DNA of 64,000 nt. Source: Rhodohalobacter barkolensis. GTDB lineage: Bacteria; Bacteroidota; Rhodothermia; Balneolales; Balneolaceae. The DNA lies in assembly GCF_002834295.1 (NCBI RefSeq), contig NZ_PISP01000001.1:186001-250000 (forward strand), given 5' to 3'. Below, piece after piece: positions 17,789 to 26,331 of the stretch; the stretch's first letter is position 1; the number at the start of each line of letters is the position of its first letter. The notes beneath the pieces were generated by a model. The model was not told where the DNA came from, did no database searches, and saw only the letters and a list, made by a program, of their open reading frames with translations. The position numbers and the translations under genes were made by a program.

Positions 17789-19645
17789 TTACTTAAGCGC
17801 ACTTGCTTTCTTTTTGATGGATTGAAGACTTTTCTGCCAGGCCGGTTTAGGTACAGGGACAACAGGTGGAAGCTCATTCAGTGGATTACTATTTGAGACA
17901 TTTCTGCCTCCTTTTTTTGCCAGTCTTTCAAGAGATTTTCTGGGTGCATGATAGTTGTAGTTGAAAAACTCAACTGCATGATCAGATAAATCTACCTGGT
18001 ACTGATAGACAAGTGTTTCTGCCAGACGGATCGCTGCCGTGCTCAGTCCGTTATCCACCTCTTTAGCCATCTTCTCTCCGAGCTCCTGTTTTTGCAGGGC
18101 ACTCATATCCGGTGAGATTCCACCCAGGTAGATCGCTTTTGTGGCATTGATGTTTCTCTGAATTTCCGGTTTCGACAAACTGATATGAGGTTCCAATGCA
18201 ACGGCAATCTCAATTGCAAGTCGCCTGGCCGCCATTGCACCCCGATTATTAAAAGAAGAGAATAGGGAGTAGCTCCTGTTCTTTAAATCCTCTTTTTTAA
18301 AATACCAGGATAGATGACGGCAAACTTCCAGTACCGCTTCTTCACTTAGAGAAATGACATTTTCATTAATGCGAATACCTTTTCTTCCCGATTCAATTTT
18401 TATACCGGTAGTTGTTTTTTCTATTTTTGTCTTTAGTTTACTCCACTCTTCGGATGCTTTTAGCAACTCTTTGTGTTGTTTTAAGGAGTCTCTGGATCCA
18501 TCGTGTGCCATTTTGTAGAGCTCAATACAGGTATCCATAATGGCTGCCGTTCTCTCAATCTCACCGGGCGACATCTTATTTATTTTCACTTTTCGAGCAG
18601 TTTGTAACGAGATGTGATCTAAAATTTTTGAAATTTTTTCAATCAACGGGTTGATTTCGATCCCATCAGGAAGTTCATCGGCTTCTGCGAATCCGGTCTC
18701 TACCAGGTAGGCTGAAAGTGCTCTCATCCGGTTTCCAACCCTGGCCTGTGTCACCCGAAATTTACTTCGCCTCTTTTCCAGTTGATCCAGAGCTTTGGCA
18801 TATTTCCATTTTCCGGAATAACTGAAAGTGAGTGTTGGAATCTCCCGACCGTTAATCAGTTCAAAAGCGAGAATCATCATCTCTTCCACGTCACGAAAAG
18901 TCATCAGATACGGATTGTTGTTCTCGATGGCTGCCATTACTCGTTGCAGGAACTGTTTTTCCCTGGGCACACCATATTTTAATTTCCCGGCTGTATTTCC
19001 TGTAAACCACCGCTTTAATTCACCGGCAGCATAAGGCGATGAAATTTCCAGTTTCTCGATAGTTTCGTATATGAGTTCTTTATGATCGCTGTACAGGTCT
19101 CTTACGCGGGTTTGCAGGCCAATTCTTCGGTAGGCATGGATCTGGCCCATCACTTCCCCAATTTTCCGGTTCCCGGTTAAGTCAGTAAATGCAACACTTA
19201 CGCCATATGGAGTTAGGTCCACTCTGCGTAGAAGCTGAAGAGCCGCCTCCCGTTTTCTGGCATCCTCTTCATACGTCTCAACAATTTTATCGCGGGCAAT
19301 CAAAATGAGATCACCGAGTTTGTCAGTCACGCTCAGGATGTCGCGCTTGCTTCTCTCTTCGAGGTGACCGCGTGTACCGTCTTTCACCACCTTCGCAACT
19401 AATCCAACCAAACCGGAAAAAACGGTGAACATCACAAAGTAGATCAGCAGTTCGGTTGATGGCATGGTACCATATCCGATGTAATACCCGCCAATTAACC
19501 CGATCGTTGTTACAGGCCCGGCCGTCCAGAAAATCTGCATGAGTGCGCTCGACCACTTAACTTTATTCAAGCTTCGTTTCAGTCGACGAGTGTGCTCGTT
19601 TGATTCGCGGTTTAGGGTAATTTTTTTCTCTTCAGATGCAGGCAA
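17789..19645 (-). CDS. Uncharacterised 618-residue membrane-anchored protein
   Basis: I do not recognise the family. Two hydrophobic helices near the N-terminus (about residues 33-55 and 65-88) anchor a long, charged, mostly alpha-helical region that probably faces the cytoplasm. The body is rich in Lys, Glu and Arg and lacks nucleotide-binding or catalytic motifs visible by eye. The C-terminal tail is proline- then lysine-rich. The apparent start is a TTG with no ribosome-binding site and no ATG upstream in frame, so the start is uncertain. It is convergent with lplA (34 nt between the stops). Confidence 0.7.
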   Translation of the reverse strand: MPASEEKKITLNRESNEHTRRLKRSLNKVKWSSALMQIFWTAGPVTTIGLIGGYYIGYGTMPSTELLIYFVMFTVFSGLVGLVAKVVKDGTRGHLEERSKRDILSVTDKLGDLILIARDKIVETYEEDARKREAALQLLRRVDLTPYGVSVAFTDLTGNRKIGEVMGQIHAYRRIGLQTRVRDLYSDHKELIYETIEKLEISSPYAAGELKRWFTGNTAGKLKYGVPREKQFLQRVMAAIENNNPYLMTFRDVEEMMILAFELINGREIPTLTFSYSGKWKYAKALDQLEKRRSKFRVTQARVGNRMRALSAYLVETGFAEADELPDGIEINPLIEKISKILDHISLQTARKVKINKMSPGEIERTAAIMDTCIELYKMAHDGSRDSLKQHKELLKASEEWSKLKTKIEKTTTGIKIESGRKGIRINENVISLSEEAVLEVCRHLSWYFKKEDLKNRSYSLFSSFNNRGAMAARRLAIEIAVALEPHISLSKPEIQRNINATKAIYLGGISPDMSALQKQELGEKMAKEVDNGLSTAAIRLAETLVYQYQVDLSDHAVEFFNYNYHAPRKSLERLAKKGGRNVSNSNPLNELPPVVPVPKPAWQKSLQSIKKKASALK

Positions 19646-19817
19646 TGGAAGTAGGTCAATTTTTAATGGTAAAATGTATTGAAAGATACGAGATTATAAA
19701 TCATCGTTCTCCAAATCGGCTGATAGTGTAATAAAATTAAAATGTTTCGCTGATCGAAATGTAATTGATAAAAGAACGGAATGAATTTTCAACGTTAATG
19801 AAATGGGGAGTTTTGAA

Positions 19818-20960
19818 ATGAAATCAGGAAAAATTATATCGTTGTTGGTTATTACTGTTTTACTTTTGCAGGCTTGTGGCAGCGTAAGTAATCCCGATAC
19901 TGCGGTTAATCGCTTAGAAGAACAGTCACTGTTTTCAACTGAACAAACGGATTCCATTGCGTCAGTATTGAGTAAATTTCCAGATGGAACTCAGTTTTCG
20001 ATAGCGGTTGTACAGGATACATCGGCAAGCTTTTATGGGGCACAAAGAGATAGTGATCAGCTTGTCAATGTAGATAACAGTGAACAAGTGTTCGAAATAG
20101 GATCCATTTCAAAAGTGTTTACATCAACGCTACTGGCACACGCCATTATGGATGGACTGGTTGAGCCTGATCGCCCGGTTACCGACTATCTTGACTTTTC
20201 AATCCATGAGAATCCGCAATTTACCTGGATGCAGCTATCCAATCATACATCAGGTTTACCGAGACTTCCCGGCGGATATTTCTTCAACTTTTTGATGAAT
20301 ATGAATAATCCGTACAAGAATTTTGACGAAGAAGAAATTCTTGATTTTCTTCAGAATCGACTGGAAATGAATACAGAGCCGGGTGAAGAGCATCTTTACT
20401 CTAATTTAGGTGCAGGAGTACTGGGGCTGTTTTTGGGTTTGATTGAGGAGAAGAGCTATGAAGAACTGCTTCAGGAAAAAGTGTTTGGTCCGCTTGAGAT
20501 GGGGAGTTCAACTACGATACGAAGTAAGATTGAAGAACAACTGGTTCAGGGGCGAACAAAGCGTGGAGGCATCGCAAAAAATTGGGACCTTGCAGCGTTG
20601 GCCGGAGCCGGAGGGATACTATCAACTACAAGCGATCTATCCCGTTTTATGATGAAAAATTTTGATACTGAAGATGAGGTACTGGCGTATCAAAAAGAAC
20701 CTACATACCGTGTTAGCGAATCAACGGAGATGGCAATGGGATGGTTTATCCTAACCCGGGATTCAGGACAAAAATGGTATTGGCACAACGGAGGTACCGG
20801 AGGCTATCGAACGTCTATGGTTTTCAGTCCTGAGCACAACGTCGGAGTCATTCTTTTGTCTAATATTTCGGCCGGGCATCAACACGCCGAAGAGATTGAC
20901 AGATTGAGTTTTCTGTTGATGAATCACTATGCGTCTGTAGAAATTTTGGAAGAAAGTTGA
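19818..20960 (+). CDS. Serine hydrolase lipoprotein, class C beta-lactamase/PBP-like
   Basis: Exported lipoprotein of about 380 residues; the signal peptide ends in LLLQAC. The ATG at 19818 has GGGGAG 7 nt upstream, so the ATG at 19803 is less likely. The serine beta-lactamase-like fold is shown by SxxK in GSISKVF, the YxN motif in LYSNLGAG and the third motif HNGGTGGY in place of KTG. Proteins of this group act as esterases, D-aminopeptidases or peptidoglycan-related enzymes, so resistance to beta-lactams should not be assumed. Confidence 0.88.
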   Translation: MKSGKIISLLVITVLLLQACGSVSNPDTAVNRLEEQSLFSTEQTDSIASVLSKFPDGTQFSIAVVQDTSASFYGAQRDSDQLVNVDNSEQVFEIGSISKVFTSTLLAHAIMDGLVEPDRPVTDYLDFSIHENPQFTWMQLSNHTSGLPRLPGGYFFNFLMNMNNPYKNFDEEEILDFLQNRLEMNTEPGEEHLYSNLGAGVLGLFLGLIEEKSYEELLQEKVFGPLEMGSSTTIRSKIEEQLVQGRTKRGGIAKNWDLAALAGAGGILSTTSDLSRFMMKNFDTEDEVLAYQKEPTYRVSESTEMAMGWFILTRDSGQKWYWHNGGTGGYRTSMVFSPEHNVGVILLSNISAGHQHAEEIDRLSFLLMNHYASVEILEES

Positions 20961-21115
20961 ACACGGTATTTTATGCGAAATTATTTACAGCTATACTCGA
21001 TAAAATTCTATTTTGTAATGAATTACGTATAGGTAAATCAGAAATTCCCCTATTCCATTAAATTTTGTAAACGTGTATCGTGAAAGATACATCTAACAAC
21101 TCAATCGGGGGAAAA

Positions 21116-21529
21116 ATGAAAAACAGTTTTTCAATACTCTTTATATTAGCGGCTCTCATCTTTTCAGGTTGTACAAGTACCGGGGCATTTCTTTCAGCGA
21201 ATCAAACCATAGTCAATTTAGAGGAAGGAAACTATACCATTGCGGCTACAAATGTGATGGGTGAATCTGAAGCCGGCTATGTTCTCGGACTAAGTTATTC
21301 CACGGGATTGACTGCTGCGACATTGGCAATTGCAAGAGTTGAGGGAACAGGTATGCTGTATGCTGAAGCACTTGAAAACCTTTGGACCAACTTTGAACTG
21401 TCAGGAGAGGATGTAGAAGGTCAAACATTAGCTCTGACAAACGTCAGATATGATTCTGATATCCTGAATCTGATTGTTTACACAAAGGTGAAAGTAACCG
21501 TAAGAGCGGATGTAGTGAGATTTGATTGA
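21116..21529 (+). CDS. Small lipoprotein, DUF6567-like
   Basis: 137 residues with a signal peptide and lipobox IFSGC. The ATG at 21116 is chosen because GGGGGA lies just upstream and because the signal peptide starts there. The mature part contains NYTIAATNVMGESEAGYVLGL and a C-terminal TKVKVTVRADVVRF strand, which recalls a family of small Bacteroidota lipoproteins of unknown function (DUF6567 is my best guess). It precedes a ferric-reductase-like gene by 23 nt and may be cotranscribed. Confidence 0.72.
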   Translation: MKNSFSILFILAALIFSGCTSTGAFLSANQTIVNLEEGNYTIAATNVMGESEAGYVLGLSYSTGLTAATLAIARVEGTGMLYAEALENLWTNFELSGEDVEGQTLALTNVRYDSDILNLIVYTKVKVTVRADVVRFD

Positions 21530-21552
21530 AGAAATATAAAAACTGAAAAATA

Positions 21553-22845
21553 ATGAAAAGAGAGATGGGACCCTGGCTATTCTGGGGCACCGCGCTACTT
21601 GTAATCCCTCTTTGGATGATCTCCTTTCCCGAGTCTACCATACGGCAAAACCTCAAGCCTTTCTTTGTGTACGGAAGCCAGGTTACGGCATGGACCGGAT
21701 TTGCACTTTTCGCTCTCACATTTGTGCTGTCAGCTCGATTGAAATGGCTGGAAGACTATTTCGGAGGGCTTGATAAGATGTATCATCTCCATCACTCCAT
21801 GGGTAAAATCGCAGTTCTGCTGTTGTTGATACATCCCATCATGCTGGCTTTTCGCTGGGTGCCGGAGGATACCGGTCGGTTAATTTGGTATCTGTTCCCC
21901 GTTCACAATCGTTTTGAGATTAACATTGGAAGCTGGGCATTGTGGGGTCTGATCCTACTGATGATTTTTACACTTCTGATTAAGCTGCCCTATGACAAAT
22001 GGAAAATTTCACACAAGTTCATGGGACTCTTTTTTATTCTGGGTGTGATTCATATCTATTTCCTGGGTCTATCCTTGAGTACCAACCCCGCTTTGGTGAT
22101 CTATCTCTCCGTTCTTTCTGTGATGGGGATAACAGCCTGGGTCTACAAGTCAGTTGTTTTTGATTTCGTTGTGAAGAAATCTCGTTTCCGGGTGGCGAAA
22201 GTTGAGCGCCTGAATGACAAAGTTATTGAGATCGTGTTAAAACCGATAGATGAAGTACTGAGCTATACACCGGGCCAGTTCTATTTTTTTAGTTTTCATG
22301 CTGAAGGCATTTCCCACGAGTCGCACCCATATACGGTGTGTGATATGACAAAAGAGGGTGAAATAACCATTTTGGTGAAAGCACTGGGTGATTATACAAA
22401 ACAGCTTCACAGGGAATTAAAAACCGGAGCAACGGCTTTGCTTGAAGGCCCATACGGACGATTTGATTATCAGAATGGAAAACCCAATCAGGTTTGGATT
22501 GGCGGAGGGGTGGGGATTGCCCCGTTTATTAGCTGGGCCAACGATCTGAAACGACAGAATAAATCTGATTTAAATGTCGATCTGTATTACTGTGTGAACA
22601 CCGAAAAAGAGGCGACCCATCTTCCGCTATTCAGGGAGCTGGAAAATCAGATGGAAACGTTCAGGGTGCACCTGCTCAGAGCCGATATAGAAGGATTTTT
22701 TAAACCCGAAGTAATTCAAAGCATAAGTGAAAAGGATTTTTTTATATGCGGCCCAGGGGATATGATAAAAGCTTTACTTCCGAAATTAATAAAGCTGGGA
22801 GTTCCAAAGAGATCCATTCACTTTGAGGACTTCGATTTTTCCTGA
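21553..22845 (+). CDS. Ferric reductase-like transmembrane flavocytochrome
   Basis: Inner-membrane electron-transfer protein of 430 residues. The N-terminal part has about six helices with paired histidines suited to heme ligation (MYHLHHSMG, LLLIHPIM, KISHKFMG, GVIHIYFLG). The C-terminal half is a ferredoxin-NADP reductase module: FAD binding in YTPGQFYFFSF and SHPYTV, NAD(P) binding in IGGGVGIAPFIS, and the terminal FICGPGDMIKAL. It would pass electrons from NAD(P)H through FAD to heme and an external acceptor. The acceptor is unknown; iron reduction is the usual suggestion. Confidence 0.9.
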   Translation: MKREMGPWLFWGTALLVIPLWMISFPESTIRQNLKPFFVYGSQVTAWTGFALFALTFVLSARLKWLEDYFGGLDKMYHLHHSMGKIAVLLLLIHPIMLAFRWVPEDTGRLIWYLFPVHNRFEINIGSWALWGLILLMIFTLLIKLPYDKWKISHKFMGLFFILGVIHIYFLGLSLSTNPALVIYLSVLSVMGITAWVYKSVVFDFVVKKSRFRVAKVERLNDKVIEIVLKPIDEVLSYTPGQFYFFSFHAEGISHESHPYTVCDMTKEGEITILVKALGDYTKQLHRELKTGATALLEGPYGRFDYQNGKPNQVWIGGGVGIAPFISWANDLKRQNKSDLNVDLYYCVNTEKEATHLPLFRELENQMETFRVHLLRADIEGFFKPEVIQSISEKDFFICGPGDMIKALLPKLIKLGVPKRSIHFEDFDFS

Positions 22846-22879
22846 TAAACGGGGTTTGAATGACGAATAAAAAATGAAA

Positions 22880-22984
22880 AACTTCCCCTTTAAAAAAGGG
22901 AATTGAGAGGAATGATTCTCTAAATGTGAAAAAAAGTTGTTAAACACCCCTCTGTATCTCCCTTTGGTAGGGGAGCCTTTTTAG
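22880..22984 (+). terminator. Hairpin pair ending in a probable intrinsic terminator
   Basis: Two hairpins lie downstream of the flavocytochrome gene. The first (about 22883-22902) pairs TTCCC-TTT with AAA-GGGAA. The second (22958-22975) pairs CTCCC with GGGAG and is followed by CCTTTTTAG, so it can act as a terminator. The sequence style matches an intergenic repeat common in this phylum, so the terminator role is inferred. Confidence 0.55.
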
Positions 22985-23052
22985 TAGGAATTTTAAATCG
23001 ATGATTAACAGAACGAAAGTTGGTAACTATTTACATGTAAACATAACCAGTC

Positions 23053-23487
23053 ATGAATAATCAAAAATCTTACAGTTTATACATTCTTATGGTGCTGATC
23101 CTTTTCCAGGGAATCAGCGGACTTTTTGGTGGCACCGCATTAGTGATTGACCCGACCGGTGAACTGCTTCAGATGCCGCTTTCCATGCTTGAGGGGTCAC
23201 CGTTCAGAGATTTTAGAATACCCGGAATCATTCTACTCACAATCCTGGGGATCATTCCAACCATTGTTTTTTACGGATTGTGGAAACGCTCGAGCTGGGC
23301 ATGGATGGGAGCGTTGACGGTAAGTGCTGCACTCATCATCTGGATTGGTGTTGAAATATGGATGGTTGGGTATCATTCTGAGCCGCCACTTCAGCTTGTT
23401 TACGGACTGCTTGGTTTGATTCTGCTTTTGCTGACACTGCTTCCATCCGTCCGGCACAATTTTCAAGAACCATCAAAACGGGAATAG
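23053..23487 (+). CDS. Small multi-pass membrane protein of unknown function
   Basis: 144 residues with four hydrophobic helices: LYILMVLILFQGISGLFGG, IPGIILLTILGIIPTIVFYGLW, WAWMGALTVSAALIIWIGVEI and LVYGLLGLILLLLTLLPSV. No catalytic motif is visible and I do not recognise the family. It ends 2 nt before the next gene, so the two are almost certainly cotranscribed and translationally coupled. Confidence 0.75.
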   Translation: MNNQKSYSLYILMVLILFQGISGLFGGTALVIDPTGELLQMPLSMLEGSPFRDFRIPGIILLTILGIIPTIVFYGLWKRSSWAWMGALTVSAALIIWIGVEIWMVGYHSEPPLQLVYGLLGLILLLLTLLPSVRHNFQEPSKRE

Positions 23488-23489
23488 CC

Positions 23490-24596
23490 ATGCTCAAAAT
23501 TCTTTTCTACTTCATTGTTGTCGTGCACGGACTGATCCACCTGTTAGGTTTCTTCAAGGCGTTTGATATTGGAAATATAACCCAGTTAACCACTTCAATA
23601 TCCAAGCCAATAGGTATTCTATGGCTGGTTGCATCTGTATTGATTCTACTCACAGTGTTGATGAACCTTATGAATTATCGGTACTGGTCGGTTATCGCTA
23701 TCATTGCTTTGGTACTGTCCCAGATCGTGATTTTCACGGCATGGGGAGACGCAAAATTCGGTACCATCGCCAACCTGATCATACTGTTGGTGGCTTTGCC
23801 GGCTTTGGGGGATAGGATGTTCAGTGACAGGGTGATGAAAGAACAACGAAATCTCTTGGAGCACGTTTCAAACCCTTCTGACAGAGTGATGCAGGTAGAG
23901 GATTTTCAGCATTTACCTGAGGTCGTTCAAACATGGTTGAAGAATTCCGGAGTAGCGGGTAAACCTGATGTGACGTTTGTACGGCTCAAACAATCCGGTG
24001 AAATGAAAACTGAACCGGAAGGCAGTTGGATGGATTTTTCTGCCATTCAATATTTTGATGTAAAGAACACCTCCTTTAACTGGAAAGTAGATGTGAAGAT
24101 GATGCCGCTGGTCACTTTAACCGGTCGCGATAAGCTGCAAAACGGACAGGGAAAAATGCTGATAAAGCTTTTATCCCTGGTGAATGTGGTAAATGAAAAA
24201 GGCAGTGAGCAGATCAACACGGGCAGTCTGACCCGATTTTTGGGTGAAATCTGCTGGTTTCCATCAGCTGCACTCAATGAAAATATTACATGGGAGGAGA
24301 TCGACGAAACCTCGGCTAAAGCCACGCTGACTACAGAGGATCAACAAGTTTCAGGGATCTTCAGGTTTGGAAAAAATGGCGAAATGAAGTTGTTTGAAGC
24401 CGATCGCTACTATGGGGGAGCAGAGGATGCAGAAATGCAAAAGTGGGTGGTTGAAGCTGAAGAGTATAAAACATTCAGCGGCTATCGAATACCCAACAGG
24501 CTATCCGTAACCTGGAAACTGCCGGATGGAGATTTTACCTGGCTGAAACTTGAGATTACGGATCTGGACGTGAACGGGCTTGCTTTGTATAACTGA
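23490..24596 (+). CDS. Membrane protein with C-terminal DUF6544-like domain
   Basis: 368 residues. Three to four N-terminal helices (VVHGLIHLLGFFKAF first) are followed by a soluble region of about 250 residues. That region contains SWMDFSAIQYFDVKNTSFNW, GQGKMLIKLLSLVNVV, GSLTRFLGEICWFPSAAL and ADRYYGG. This pattern recalls the uncharacterised DUF6544 family; the assignment is from memory of the motif style. The function is unknown. It is in an operon with the upstream four-helix protein. Confidence 0.75.
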   Translation: MLKILFYFIVVVHGLIHLLGFFKAFDIGNITQLTTSISKPIGILWLVASVLILLTVLMNLMNYRYWSVIAIIALVLSQIVIFTAWGDAKFGTIANLIILLVALPALGDRMFSDRVMKEQRNLLEHVSNPSDRVMQVEDFQHLPEVVQTWLKNSGVAGKPDVTFVRLKQSGEMKTEPEGSWMDFSAIQYFDVKNTSFNWKVDVKMMPLVTLTGRDKLQNGQGKMLIKLLSLVNVVNEKGSEQINTGSLTRFLGEICWFPSAALNENITWEEIDETSAKATLTTEDQQVSGIFRFGKNGEMKLFEADRYYGGAEDAEMQKWVVEAEEYKTFSGYRIPNRLSVTWKLPDGDFTWLKLEITDLDVNGLALYN

Positions 24597-24609
24597 TCCG
24601 TTTACAGGC

Positions 24610-25161
24610 TTAATTCACTTCATTAGAAGGAAAAGAAGAATGCGCCATGATCCGATCGATCTGCTTTTGGTGATGAGCAACGTGATCTTCCATAAATTCA
24701 ATAGCCTGTTTGATATTAAGCATGCCGGCTCTGGGATGTTTATAGAGTGCCTTGGAGAGCATCTTGCCGTCACTGTTCAAAATCATCTCCTGATACTCAT
24801 TTCTTATATCATCCCACTCGAGAATCATCTGCTTTAAATCGGGATACTCTTCCTTGACTTCCGCAATTTTTGGAGCTTTAAATTTAATTGGCAGCAGAAG
24901 GGCAATCTTTAAAATAAATGAGCGAAATCGGGAACCAGTCCCGGCTTTCGGTGTATTTTCAGGATTGTTGATTTTGCGCTGAATATTAATCAGAGACTGT
25001 TTTTCTGCGATAACCAGGTGACGCATAACTTGCAGTAAATTCCATGACTCTTCATCTGGGTTGAATCGTAGTTGTTCAACAGATAACGACCGATAGAGTG
25101 AAAATAAATTCAACCGCTGCTTTTCAAGTCTTTCAAATGCCTTTTCGGTTTTTCTTTTCAT
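24610..25161 (-). CDS. DinB-family protein
   Basis: 183 residues of four-helix-bundle type. An N-terminal SWNLLQVMRHLVIAEKQ segment and a C-terminal MEDHVAHHQKQIDRI segment supply the spaced histidines that bind a divalent metal in DinB/YfiT-like proteins. Such proteins often serve as thiol-dependent transferases or stress-induced proteins of unclear role. It is convergent with the DUF6544-like gene, with 13 nt between the stop codons. Confidence 0.83.
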   Translation of the reverse strand: MKRKTEKAFERLEKQRLNLFSLYRSLSVEQLRFNPDEESWNLLQVMRHLVIAEKQSLINIQRKINNPENTPKAGTGSRFRSFILKIALLLPIKFKAPKIAEVKEEYPDLKQMILEWDDIRNEYQEMILNSDGKMLSKALYKHPRAGMLNIKQAIEFMEDHVAHHQKQIDRIMAHSSFPSNEVN

Positions 25162-25219
25162 AATGATTTGTTCATGGAGATTTCAGAGAGCTCTTTACAA
25201 GTTTGCCAGACATTCTCAG

Positions 25220-25315
25220 TTACTTGTTTGTCCAATACATAAGCGGGAAATACTGATGCTCCACTGCCTGCTTAAGATCTGTTATAATACCATTATTTAC
25301 CTTTGCCGGCACCAT
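25220..25315 (-). CDS. Candidate 31-residue small ORF
   Basis: Within an otherwise gene-free 344-nt gap, an ATG preceded by GGAAAGAAGTA opens a short frame (MVPAKVNNGIITDLKQAVEH at its start, ending YWTNK). It might be a small protein upstream of the DinB gene, a decayed gene fragment, or chance. The rest of the gap (25316-25505) shows nothing else. Confidence 0.2.
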   Translation of the reverse strand: MVPAKVNNGIITDLKQAVEHQYFPLMYWTNK

Positions 25316-25505
25316 TACTTCTTTCCGATGATTAAAGTGTAAGTCGGTTTAGGAAAAGTTCTTTTCAACCCGAATTTAAACATATTCGAGACCTTTTCTC
25401 ATGTTTTGAAACTCATAATAAGAATGCTTCTCATGGGTAAACATTCAGACTGCAGCTTAAACAGTACATCCTACTTTAAATGATGTTTCGGTCAGCAGAG
25501 AAACT

Positions 25506-26024
25506 TTACATCACTTGACTTATAACACTCTTTAACTGATCCCAATCCGTATAGACATGATCTTTAGAGGTATCGGTGTCGCCTCCGGCCTTTTTTGAAA
25601 TCATTCGCATAATAAACTTCTTCAGATAATCATACTTGGTATAAAGCAGAGCCCCGGCTGTGTATTCAACATGTTTAGGATTCCACCCGGTGCCTAATAG
25701 AAAATCTTCGGTCTGCTGCTTCAGTTCTTTCCACGATTCAGGTTCATCAGCTGCAGCTGTAAGGCTTACGGATACAAAAACAGAATTCATCTGATTCAGT
25801 GTTTTATGATGCTCCTGAACAAAATGTTGTATGGAAGTCTGATATTTACCGCCATGAATGGATCCCGCAATGATGACTGCATCAAACTCTGCAGGAGACG
25901 GCGGTTTAACTGTGGCGTCGAACAAACCTACGGTAACTCCCTTATTTTCTGCTTCTTTCTCAAGAAATTCAGCAATAGACCGGGTATGGCCTTCGGTTGT
26001 AGCGTAAACAATCATCAGCTTCAT
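25506..26024 (-). CDS. Flavodoxin-fold protein, HemG-like
   Basis: 172 residues. The N-terminal FMN-binding loop MIVYATTEGHTRSIAEF and the later VIIAGSIHGGKYQ and VSVSLTAAADEPE segments match HemG-type flavodoxins, which in gamma-proteobacteria oxidise protoporphyrinogen IX using menaquinone. Here the gene is not near heme genes, and it could equally be a general flavodoxin-like redox protein. The start has a strong GGGGGA ribosome-binding site. It is divergent from the P-type ATPase gene; the 307-nt intergenic region between them is AT-rich and must hold both promoters, but no clear operator was found. Confidence 0.85.
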   Translation of the reverse strand: MKLMIVYATTEGHTRSIAEFLEKEAENKGVTVGLFDATVKPPSPAEFDAVIIAGSIHGGKYQTSIQHFVQEHHKTLNQMNSVFVSVSLTAAADEPESWKELKQQTEDFLLGTGWNPKHVEYTAGALLYTKYDYLKKFIMRMISKKAGGDTDTSKDHVYTDWDQLKSVISQVM

Positions 26025-26331
26025 AAATCCCCCTTTATAATTTTGATTAATACCTCAATCTATGTAGAAATAGATCAATGCTGGATCAGTCTGACCATGG
26101 TTCATTTTTAGTAAAACCCCTATCAAAAATGTAATGATTTACCTGATTTTCAGGAATAGTGGTAAAACTTAGAATAGATCAGCGACATTACAGGTTTTGA
26201 TATAAGGATTAACATTACATTGAGTTAGGATAAATACTGATTACAGTTCACTATTATTTTGGATAAGTTTAATAAAGTGAGGGTATTCTGCAGATTGAAG
26301 AGAAGATAACTATTGCTAAATCAGGAGTCTT

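Noticed and set aside
26025-26331. FNR/CRP-type operator between the flavodoxin and ATPase genes
   Set aside because: Half-site-like strings (TTGAT) occur, but spacing does not form a consensus palindrome.
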